NCBI GenBank assembly: GCA_937904535.1
Contig: CALELC010000650.1
Coordinates: 1-6,596 of the forward strand
Length of the DNA stretch: 6,596 bases
Reading direction: 5' to 3'
Origin: an uncultured Planctomycetaceae bacterium
GTDB taxonomy: Bacteria > Planctomycetota > Planctomycetia > Pirellulales > Pirellulaceae
Position numbers and translations under genes: made by a program
In this document: in pieces, positions 1 to 4,830 of the stretch
How the letters are laid out: the number at the start of each line of letters is the position of its first letter
Position numbering within the stretch: the first letter of the stretch is position 1
The notes under the pieces: generated by a model
The model's database searches: none
What the model was told of the DNA's origin: nothing
The model's input: the letters and a program-made list of their open reading frames with translations, nothing else

Positions 1-984
1 CAACACGCCGGCAGCGCGGAAGGCATCGTCCAGGTCATTGCGCCGCCGCACCAAACTGGTCACAGTGCGGTGGAACTGGGTCAGCAATTGTTCGCCGACG
101 GACAGTTCGGTCTCAAGGCTTTCCAGGTGACGTCCGGCTTCGTCGAACCAAACGAGGGTCGATGGCAGGTCGATGAAGGCCAATCCGTGCTCACAGCAGA
201 TCTGCATGGCGGATGGCGGCCGGAAGCCGATGGCTTCGTGCCAGGCAGCGGGAATGTATTGGCCGCAGCTGAGTTGGCAGATCACTTCGGGGGCTGTTGC
301 CGTTTCCTCGAACCGCAGGCTCATGCACTGATAATCGCGCTGCGGCCGTTCGGCTTCGGCGGGATTGGTCGGTGGAGCGTTGTGTACCAATGCGGTGACG
401 GAACTCGGGTCGCGCGCGACAACGTAGCGGCACCAATCGATGAGTTCTACCAGTTCGCGGCGGCTCTCGGCCATCGGATCGCTGTCGCAGATGCCGCCCG
501 GCTTTGGCGGAGCAACCGATAGCCGGCGGTGGCAGAAGATCAGGCGGGGTTTTCCGAGCTTGGTGGCGATGAGTTCTTTCAGTCGCAACGTCGCCGGGGC
601 GAAGCGTCGCGGCAGTTCCGCCATAAACGCGATTCCCGACTCGTCGACGTGCTTGTAAACCGCAGCATCGGCGACCGGGTCAAACTGCGGATCGCCCGCC
701 CAGTAGACCGCTTTGCCGGCATCACAAGCAGCGATCACCGGCAACCAGCCGTGCCAGGAACGCTCGAGAATCATCACCGCGTCGATATCGCTCCGTGCAA
801 CCATCGCGCGGTAGCCGTCCATGATGTCGGCTTGAAACTCCGCGGCGATCGGTTCCGCCTTCTTAGCGACGCCACAACAGATGGCGCGGACGTCGAAGCG
901 GTCTTGAAGCATCCGCAAAGCGGGGCGATGCCGAGTCTGCCAGGCCGGGCCGATCTCGATCAGCCCGATTCGCAACTTGACCAA
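1..984 (-). CDS. Gfo/Idh/MocA-family oxidoreductase-like protein (3' end outside the window)
   Basis: An open frame of 328 codons runs from a TTG at 984 to the window edge without a stop, so the C-terminus is missing. The fold follows the Gfo/Idh/MocA family (NAD(P)-dependent sugar or inositol dehydrogenases). It has an N-terminal Rossmann-like start (LRIGLIEIG, residues 4-12), a strand ending DAVMIL (68-73), a GKAVYWAGDP segment (90-99) where the family has GK.V..EKP, and then an alpha/beta C-terminal part with LIDWCRY and SSVTAL. Key residues are unusual. The Rossmann glycines expected at 10 and 15 are Glu and Trp, the EKP lysine is replaced (AGDP), and the usual HxxD of the C-terminal domain is not evident. 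NAD(P)-dependent catalysis is therefore doubtful, and a substrate is not predictable. No signal peptide is seen, so it is probably cytoplasmic. TTG is chosen because AAGGAG lies 6 nt upstream and no ATG or GTG start precedes it in frame; a second TTG at 975 is the alternative. Confidence 0.82.
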   Translation of the reverse strand, partial: MVKLRIGLIEIGPAWQTRHRPALRMLQDRFDVRAICCGVAKKAEPIAAEFQADIMDGYRAMVARSDIDAVMILERSWHGWLPVIAACDAGKAVYWAGDPQFDPVADAAVYKHVDESGIAFMAELPRRFAPATLRLKELIATKLGKPRLIFCHRRLSVAPPKPGGICDSDPMAESRRELVELIDWCRYVVARDPSSVTALVHNAPPTNPAEAERPQRDYQCMSLRFEETATAPEVICQLSCGQYIPAAWHEAIGFRPPSAMQICCEHGLAFIDLPSTLVWFDEAGRHLESLETELSVGEQLLTQFHRTVTSLVRRRNDLDDAFRAAGVL

Positions 985-990
985 AAAACT

Positions 991-996
991 CTCCTT
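991..996 (-). promoter_or_regulatory. Shine-Dalgarno site of the Gfo/Idh-like gene
   Basis: Read on the minus strand this is AAGGAG, followed by six nucleotides and then the TTG at 984. It is the strongest ribosome binding site in the window and decides the TTG start. Confidence 0.75.
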
Positions 997-1036
997 TTGC
1001 GGCCGCTGAGGCCATCGAATTAGCTTCTCGGCTCCG

Positions 1037-1046
1037 CCCAATTGGG
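1037..1046. repeat. Perfect 10-bp palindrome CCCAATTGGG
   Basis: CCCAATTGGG is self-complementary and lies about 53 nt upstream of the Gfo/Idh-like start codon, in the divergent intergenic region. It could be a half of an operator for a dimeric regulator of that gene, or chance. No partner copy was found nearby. Confidence 0.3.
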
Positions 1047-1141
1047 GTGGGTCGAATGACTCTTAAATCGAGGGAATGGCTTTCAATTTGCCCTTAACGG
1101 CCGGCTTTTCTAGCAAATCAAACTCGCTGGGGCCGCATCTA

Positions 1142-1153
1142 TTTTGCGCAAAA
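1142..1153. repeat. Perfect 12-bp palindrome TTTTGCGCAAAA
   Basis: TTTTGCGCAAAA is fully self-complementary. It lies between the two divergent genes, just upstream of the candidate promoter of the thioredoxin-like gene. Its position and perfect symmetry fit an operator for a dimeric transcription factor. That role is inference, since no regulator gene is in the window. Confidence 0.4.
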
Positions 1154-1166
1154 CCGGCAGCAGGGG

Positions 1167-1194
1167 TTGTTCGGAGTCGAACCTACCCTAAAAT
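1167..1194 (+). promoter_or_regulatory. Candidate sigma70-type promoter of the thioredoxin-like gene
   Basis: A -10-like TAAAAT (1189-1194, five of six to TATAAT) follows a weak -35-like TTGTTC (1167-1172) with 16 bp between. Transcription would start near 1201, leaving a leader of about 95 nt before the TTG at 1298. The -35 to -10 spacer overlaps an imperfect inverted repeat (1162-1189, inner stem GTTCG/CGAAC, outer stem AGGG/CCCT). Planctomycete promoters are poorly defined, so this is tentative. Confidence 0.33.
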
Positions 1195-1200
1195 CCGCCC

Positions 1201-1297
1201 GCATGTTTTCGCTAATCGCTACAAAGCGATTGGCCGGCGCATCATCGGGTATCGATCCGATGGATGCTAGCTACCTATCCTAGTGAGGGAGTCACAT
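1201..1297 (+). promoter_or_regulatory. Structured 5' leader of the thioredoxin-like gene (two consecutive stem-loops)
   Basis: Two adjacent hairpins fill the leader. The first is CTAATCGCT/AGCGATTGG (1212-1220 with 1225-1233, nine pairs including one wobble) around an ACAA loop. The second is GCATCATCGG with CCGATGGATGC (1239-1248 with 1257-1267, ten pairs and one bulged G) around an eight-base loop. About 17 nt after the second hairpin comes the GAGGGAG ribosome site. The arrangement fits a cis-regulatory leader or a 5' stabiliser. It matches no riboswitch class I recognise. Confidence 0.4.
1285..1291 (+). promoter_or_regulatory. Shine-Dalgarno site favouring the TTG start at 1298
   Basis: GAGGGAG is followed by six nucleotides and then TTG at 1298. 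The in-frame GTG at 1283 has no purine-rich site upstream and would place this sequence inside the coding region. Confidence 0.6.
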
Positions 1298-1702
1298 TTG
1301 CTTACGTTACTGATCACGGCTGTTTTGGCAAACTTCTCGGCATCTACCGCCAAGGAGCATGACTACACACAGGCGTACCAGGAATCGCAACTCCACGGCA
1401 AGCCACTGATGGTGATTGTCGGCGCCGAATGGTGCCCGGCGTGCCACACGTTGAAGGATACAACGCTCAAGCAGCTCCAGGCATCGGGGCAGCTGAATGA
1501 CGTCTGCGTGGCAGTCGTCGATCGAGACGCTCAGCCACAGCTCGCCAGTCAGCTGATGCGTGGTCAGATGATCCCGCAGATCATCGTCTTTGCCAAAGGG
1601 AACTCAGGACGCTGGGAGCGATCGCAGCTCACCGGCTTTCAGGCCCCCGGGCCGGTTCGCCAGCTCATCCTCTCGGCGATGTCGGCGATTCGCCGCAGCT
1701 AA
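1298..1702 (+). CDS. Exported thioredoxin-fold protein with CPAC redox site
   Basis: A 134-residue protein with a thioredoxin fold. The redox site AEWCPACHTLK has its CPAC at residues 46-49, and the cis-proline strand follows in MIPQIIVF (Pro93). Both cysteines are present, so disulphide or thiol exchange is chemically possible. A third Cys lies at 70. Residues 1-18 are hydrophobic and end in an A-S-T-A signal peptidase-like site before KEHDYTQ, so the protein is probably exported to the periplasm. It resembles small single-domain thioredoxin-like proteins (Thioredoxin_7/DsbD-gamma style) rather than cytoplasmic TrxA, whose site is WCGPC. The TTG start is supported by GAGGGAG six bases upstream. 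The alternative GTG at 1283 would add five residues (MRESH) and give the signal peptide a basic residue, so it is not excluded. It has its own candidate promoter and no partner gene, so its substrate is unknown. Confidence 0.85.
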   Translation: MLTLLITAVLANFSASTAKEHDYTQAYQESQLHGKPLMVIVGAEWCPACHTLKDTTLKQLQASGQLNDVCVAVVDRDAQPQLASQLMRGQMIPQIIVFAKGNSGRWERSQLTGFQAPGPVRQLILSAMSAIRRS

Positions 1703-1728
1703 GGCCAGTGATCGGTAAAGGATATTGA

Positions 1729-1783
1729 GATTCTCTGCGCCCGCGTCGCACGGACGTCAACCGTCTTCGACGGGCGGAGAATC
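1729..1783 (+). other. Imperfect long hairpin downstream of the thioredoxin-like gene
   Basis: GATTCTC (1729-1735), CGCCCG (1738-1743) and TCG (1746-1748) pair in order with GAGAATC (1777-1783), CGGGCG (1771-1776) and CGA (1768-1770). That gives 16 pairs with two 2-nt bulges on one side. The loop can hold a nested ACGG/CCGT pair. No T-run follows, so it is not a classical terminator. It may protect the 3' end of the upstream transcript or be part of a structured leader of murB. Confidence 0.4.
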
Positions 1784-1880
1784 GTTATGCGAGGCCGATC
1801 GCCCGCGAAAAAATCTGGTACTGACCGGTACCGCATCGATCGCGACGATCGGTTATTCTAGGGCGACTAGCCCATTTTGA

Positions 1881-1934
1881 AGGCGACCAGCCGGGGCATG
1901 AAACGCGGGTTTCAGGCGGCTGGTCGCTTTTTTT
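1881..1934 (+). terminator. Intrinsic terminator or attenuator immediately before murB
   Basis: GCGACCAGCCG (1883-1893) pairs perfectly with CGGCTGGTCGC (1917-1927). Inside lies a second stem, TGAAAC/GTTTCA (1899-1904 with 1909-1914), on a GCGG tetraloop. Seven T residues follow (1928-1934). This is a canonical rho-independent terminator for plus-strand transcription. It can end the thioredoxin-like transcript, 180 nt after that stop codon. It sits only 23 nt before the murB start, so it may also attenuate any murB transcript that begins upstream. Confidence 0.85.
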
Positions 1935-1957
1935 CTGCTCGTCCTTGTACGTTTGAT

Positions 1958-2836
1958 ATGCGATTTCCAGAATCCGTCGCTCACCTGGTGCAGCACAATT
2001 ACTCGCTCGCTCCGCGGCTGTGGCTAGGGATCGGTGGACCGGCTCGGTACTACGCCGAACCGACCAACCGTGCCGAGCTGATCGAATTGGTCCGCGCGGC
2101 AAGCGAACAAGGCGTGCAGGTGCGGGTACTCGGCGGCGGCAGTAACTTGCTGGCCCGAGAATCAGGCGTCGATGGACTGGTGATTTCGCTCGCTTCTGCA
2201 GCGCTGAGCGAACTGGTGGTCGATGGCAGCCGGCTGACGGCGGGCGCCGGTGCGATGCTCTCACGCACCGTTACCCATGCGGTCGGTGTGGGGCTAGCGG
2301 GGCTGGAACACTTGCTGGGCATTCCCGGCACGGTGGGTGGCGCTCTGGTGAGCAACGCGGGAGCGGGGGGACGCGATATCGGTTCGGTCACCGCTGCAGT
2401 GGAACTGCTGGGGCTCGACGGCCAGGTGCAATCCATCACGGCCGAGGAGGCGCAGTTCTCACACCGTCGCTCGAGCCTCGATGGACAGATCATCCTCAGC
2501 GCGACGTTCCAGCTCGAAAACCTCGATCTGGAATCTTTGACCAAGCGGATGCAAAAGTTGTGGATCATCCGCAATGCGGCTCAGCCGAAGGATCAGTCTC
2601 GGATCGCGATGCCATTTGTCGATCCGGATGGTGCGACCGCGCAGCGGCTGATCTCGGATATCGGGTTGGCGGGTGTCCGCGAAGGCGGTGCTGCGCTCAA
2701 CAGCGAGTATCCGAACTTCCTCATCGCCCACGATGAAGCCACCAGCAGTGATTGCCTGAAGCTGATTGAACGCGTTCGTGAGCAAGTTTTGCTGCAGACC
2801 GGGATCGACTTGCAGTCCAACCTGCAGATCTGGTAG
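1958..2836 (+). CDS. murB: MurB-like UDP-N-acetylenolpyruvoylglucosamine reductase, catalytic residues altered
   Basis: A 292-residue homologue of MurB, the FAD/NADPH enzyme that reduces UDP-GlcNAc-enolpyruvate to UDP-MurNAc in cytoplasmic peptidoglycan precursor synthesis. The FAD-binding half is well kept: LGIGGPA (23-29), GGGSNLL (59-65) and GIPGTVGGAL (121-130). The active-site arginine region FSHRRSS (167-173) keeps Arg170. The C-terminal domain reads AMPFVDP (217-223) where MurB has G-S/C-x-F-x-x-P, so the proton-donating Ser/Cys position is Met218. The HANF-type His is Tyr251, and the final L-E-x-E-V motif is LQSNL, putting Asn288 at the catalytic Glu. Length fits the shorter type II MurB. 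ATG 1958 is chosen although it has no clear ribosome site. The in-frame TTG at 1877 would put a strong terminator inside the gene and adds 27 residues before the normal MurB N-terminus. Probably co-transcribed with ftsQ. Family membership is secure; enzymatic activity is not. Confidence 0.9.
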   Translation: MRFPESVAHLVQHNYSLAPRLWLGIGGPARYYAEPTNRAELIELVRAASEQGVQVRVLGGGSNLLARESGVDGLVISLASAALSELVVDGSRLTAGAGAMLSRTVTHAVGVGLAGLEHLLGIPGTVGGALVSNAGAGGRDIGSVTAAVELLGLDGQVQSITAEEAQFSHRRSSLDGQIILSATFQLENLDLESLTKRMQKLWIIRNAAQPKDQSRIAMPFVDPDGATAQRLISDIGLAGVREGGAALNSEYPNFLIAHDEATSSDCLKLIERVREQVLLQTGIDLQSNLQIW

Positions 2837-2880
2837 GAACGTTCCCTGGCGACGCACGCTGGCGTTCACAGGCGCGCTGG

Positions 2881-2908
2881 ATGAGAAGCCGAACCCGACT
2901 CGGCTCAT
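2881..2908 (+). other. Small hairpin between murB and ftsQ
   Basis: AGCCGA (2887-2892) pairs with TCGGCT (2900-2905) around a seven-base loop; a register with ATGAG/CTCAT (2881-2885 with 2904-2908) is also possible. No T-run follows, so it is not a terminator. The rest of the 135-nt gap shows no gene and no convincing promoter. Confidence 0.25.
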
Positions 2909-2971
2909 GTTGCGCTGATCCGCAGCCGGCAGCGAGGCTTCCTGTCATGCTCCCAATGGATCGGATCTGAA

Positions 2972-3811
2972 GTGAAAGGTGACGCAAAGCCATCCTACTC
3001 GCGGCTGCCGGTGCGACATCTGTTGCAGCGGCTGATTCATGCTCCGGCTGCGTTGGCAATGCTGTGGCCCGTGCTGTTGGTCGTCGGTGGCTACGTGGCC
3101 TGGCACCGCTGGGGCGCCGAGCACGTCTCGCGGAAGTTCTATGGGCTCGACCTGGGCATGATTCATGTCACTCAGCGTCCTGAGCACATCACGTCGGACA
3201 TCGTCGAGGTAGTCTACCGCGATACCAAACTCGATCAGTTATCGCTGATTGATCCAGCGGCGACCGCACGCATCGCATCGGCCTTTGCTTCGCACCCGTG
3301 GGTCAGCCGTGTCGTTGCAGTACGCAAGCTGCCCGGCGGCAAAGTCGATGTGCATCTGCAATATCGCGAACCCGTGGCGATGGTGTTCGTCATCAGCCGG
3401 CATCCCGACGTTCCGGGACGCTCGTTCTTTGCAATTGATCAGGAAGGCGTGTTACTGCCCACGACGGAGTTCAGCCGTGAACACACCATGCGCTACCTGC
3501 ACATCGAGATTCCGGACGTCTATCCGACCGGCGGCGTCGGCTCCAATTTTGGCGACCCGCGGATCGTTGGTGCTGCCCAACTTGCAGCCCTGCTGGGGCC
3601 GTACCGCGAGGCGCTGCAATTGCGGAGCATCCAGTTGCACGACAGCAGCCGGATGTCGCCAGTGCCGCAGTATCAACTGATTCCGCACAGTGGCGAGCCG
3701 GTTTTCTGGGGCAGTGTCCCTGGGCGGGAAGGCCCCGGTGAACCGAAGGCCGAACTGAAACTGCGCGAACTGCTGAGCAAACGGGCGATGAAGCCGGGGG
3801 ATTCGCACTGA
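2972..3811 (+). CDS. ftsQ: FtsQ/DivIB-like cell division protein with POTRA domain
   Basis: A 279-residue bitopic membrane protein. A basic N-terminus of about 24 residues precedes one hydrophobic segment (about 25-44, LAMLWPVLLVVGGYVAW). The rest would lie outside the cytoplasmic membrane. Residues about 60-136 match a POTRA domain of the FtsQ type: an initial beta strand (MIHVTQRP), then the helix ATARIASAFASHPWV, then VRKLPGGKVDVHLQYREPVA. The PWV...V.R..P......YREPVA pattern and the following DQEGVLLP (156-163) are typical of FtsQ. FtsQ links early and late divisome proteins through FtsB and FtsL. It follows murB as in dcw clusters, after 135 nt, but no ftsA or ftsZ follows here. GTG 2972 is the start; its ribosome site is weak and no in-frame ATG is available before the membrane segment. 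Other POTRA proteins (ShlB/BamA) are unlikely because no barrel follows. Confidence 0.72.
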   Translation: MKGDAKPSYSRLPVRHLLQRLIHAPAALAMLWPVLLVVGGYVAWHRWGAEHVSRKFYGLDLGMIHVTQRPEHITSDIVEVVYRDTKLDQLSLIDPAATARIASAFASHPWVSRVVAVRKLPGGKVDVHLQYREPVAMVFVISRHPDVPGRSFFAIDQEGVLLPTTEFSREHTMRYLHIEIPDVYPTGGVGSNFGDPRIVGAAQLAALLGPYREALQLRSIQLHDSSRMSPVPQYQLIPHSGEPVFWGSVPGREGPGEPKAELKLRELLSKRAMKPGDSH

Positions 3812-3835
3812 CTTTCCCGAGCGCCCGGAACGGCA

Positions 3836-4588
3836 CTAGGGCAACTCGCGAATCCGCAGATGCTTGAACTCGACCGGGGAGCCTTCGGCTTCCAGGCACA
3901 AATAGCCGGCGCGAGGATGGCAATCGCTGCCGCCTGAAACTTCTTCACCATTGACCCACAATCGCACTTCGCCGTTGATCGCCCGCACGTAGTAGTGGTT
4001 CCACTCGTTCACGCCGCGGCTCAATTCTTTGGACGGGAAGCTGCGGGAGCCATTGGGAGACGTCGGGGGAAACGGCTTCATCGTTGAGCGGCCGACGGCG
4101 AACACGTCACCATGCGTGCTGAACCAGTCGCCGACTTTGCCGCTGGCGCGGGTGTACTTTTCATGGTAGCCGTGATCGAGCATCTGGATCTCGATACCGG
4201 TATTGGGCAATTGGCCGGGCTTGAGGCCTTCCAGGCCTTCGTCCGTGACCCAGGCAAACATCCCGGAGTTGCCGCCGCTTTCGAGGTGCCGCCACTGCGC
4301 GACGAGCTCAAAGTTTGTGAACTGTTTGGCGGTGCGAATCACGCCGATCGGTTTGCCAGTGGTTTGAATGGAGTCTTCGCCGAAACTCCAGGTATCAGCA
4401 TCGCCGTTGACCGGCACAAAATCGGCCTCGCGCAGTTGCTGCCAACCGGGACCGGTGCCCTGGATCTTTGCGACCGGCCAGTCTGGCTCTGCAGCGAGCG
4501 AGTTTCCGGCGGTTCCCAGCCCGCCGGCTCCGATGACCGTCAAAATCCAGCACAGCGGCAGAAGTGAGTAGTGAGTCGTTGATGGCAT
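3836..4588 (-). CDS. Exported DUF1080 (3-keto-disaccharide hydrolase-like) protein
   Basis: A 250-residue protein with the DUF1080 fold (PF06439, concanavalin-A-like beta sandwich), a family greatly expanded in planctomycetes and linked to sugar processing. Typical family motifs appear in order: FTNFELVAQWR with ESGGNSGMFAWV (90-114), GIEIQMLDHG (131-140), NEWNHYYVRAINGEVRLWVNGEEV (194-217, given in part as EWNHYY and LWVNGEEV) and GYLCLEAEG with VEFKHLRIREL (228-249). The domain takes up almost the whole mature protein, with no fused partner. Residues 1-33 form a signal peptide with a hydrophobic core and a cleavage-like SLAA before EPDW, so it acts outside the cytoplasm. The ATG at 4588 is chosen because GGAG lies six bases upstream; an in-frame GTG at 4615 has no such site. 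It is convergent with ftsQ, with 24 nt between stop codons and no clear terminator. The substrate cannot be told from sequence. Confidence 0.9.
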   Translation of the reverse strand: MPSTTHYSLLPLCWILTVIGAGGLGTAGNSLAAEPDWPVAKIQGTGPGWQQLREADFVPVNGDADTWSFGEDSIQTTGKPIGVIRTAKQFTNFELVAQWRHLESGGNSGMFAWVTDEGLEGLKPGQLPNTGIEIQMLDHGYHEKYTRASGKVGDWFSTHGDVFAVGRSTMKPFPPTSPNGSRSFPSKELSRGVNEWNHYYVRAINGEVRLWVNGEEVSGGSDCHPRAGYLCLEAEGSPVEFKHLRIRELP

Positions 4589-4594
4589 GAGTTG

Positions 4595-4598
4595 CTCC
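4595..4598 (-). promoter_or_regulatory. Shine-Dalgarno site deciding the ATG start of the DUF1080 gene
   Basis: Minus-strand GGAG followed by CAACTC and the ATG at 4588. It falls inside the coding region if the GTG at 4615 were used, so it favours the shorter form. Confidence 0.6.
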
Positions 4599-4624
4599 GA
4601 GTTGGCTGATTCCACGACGATAGG

Positions 4625-4655
4625 AGGCCGTCCACCGAGTGGCTGCGGACGGCCT
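4625..4655 (-). promoter_or_regulatory. Perfect 9-bp stem-loop in the leader of the DUF1080 gene
   Basis: AGGCCGTCC (4625-4633) and GGACGGCCT (4647-4655) are exact inverse complements separated by 13 nt. Given the candidate -10 at 4667-4672, the hairpin would sit at the very 5' end of the mRNA. It could stabilise the transcript, gate translation, or as DNA serve as an operator. Confidence 0.5.
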
Positions 4656-4666
4656 GGGGTGCCGCG

Positions 4667-4672
4667 ATTGTA
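4667..4672 (-). promoter_or_regulatory. Candidate -10 element of the DUF1080 gene
   Basis: Minus-strand TACAAT matches five of six positions of TATAAT. The best -35-like sequence, CAGACA, lies at a long spacing of 19 bp, so the promoter is weakly supported. Start of transcription would be near 4659, giving a leader of about 70 nt. Confidence 0.35.
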
Positions 4673-4734
4673 GTCGCTCGCGGATGCGGTGTGTCTGTGT
4701 GGATTGCACGGGAGCCGCGGGTGCCGAGACTAAC

Positions 4735-4769
4735 AAAAAAAAGCCTGCTCGCTCATTAGCAAGCAGGCT
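4735..4769 (-). terminator. Intrinsic terminator of the Gly-rich protein gene
   Basis: On the minus strand, AGCCTGCTTGC pairs with GCGAGCAGGCT (11 pairs including one T-G wobble; plus-strand arms 4742-4752 and 4759-4769) around a six-base loop and is followed by eight T residues. It lies about 60 nt after the stop codon at 4831-4833. Confidence 0.88.
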
Positions 4770-4785
4770 CTGATCGTTGTTGGGC

Positions 4786-4813
4786 AGGCTCCCTGACGTT
4801 GGCCAGGGAGCTT
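4786..4813 (-). other. Second 3' UTR hairpin upstream of the terminator
   Basis: Plus-strand GCTCCCTG (4788-4795) pairs with CAGGGAGC (4804-4811) around an eight-base loop, with two further weaker pairs outside. On the transcript it lies between the stop codon and the terminator. It lacks a T-run of its own, so it is probably a 3'-end stabiliser or folding accessory. Confidence 0.5.
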
Positions 4814-4830
4814 CACCAGGGGCAATGGCA

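Noticed and set aside
1165..1186. tRNA T-arm-like GGTTCGACTCC on the minus strand
   Set aside because: The flanks do not form the 5-bp T-stem, and no acceptor, D or anticodon arms can be built around it. It is better explained as the GTTCG/CGAAC inverted repeat.
1076..1270. Possible 64-residue plus-strand gene in the divergent intergenic region
   Set aside because: It covers the palindrome, the candidate promoter and the stem-loops. It has no properly spaced ribosome site and no recognisable protein features.
1877..1957. 27-residue N-terminal extension of MurB from a TTG
   Set aside because: The stretch is the intrinsic terminator hairpin and T-run, and MurB homology begins after ATG 1958.
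2050..2574. Long minus-strand open frame antisense to murB
   Set aside because: It lies fully inside murB, has Ser/Pro/Ala-rich composition typical of an antisense shadow in GC-rich DNA, and shows no domain.
2947..2970. Seven-codon upstream ORF (ATG to TGA) ending just before the ftsQ GTG
   Set aside because: It has no ribosome site and is too short to separate from chance.
3812..3835. Possible bidirectional terminator between the convergent ftsQ and DUF1080 genes
   Set aside because: Only a 4-bp TTCC/GGAA stem with a large loop can be drawn and no T-run is present, so it is too weak to call.
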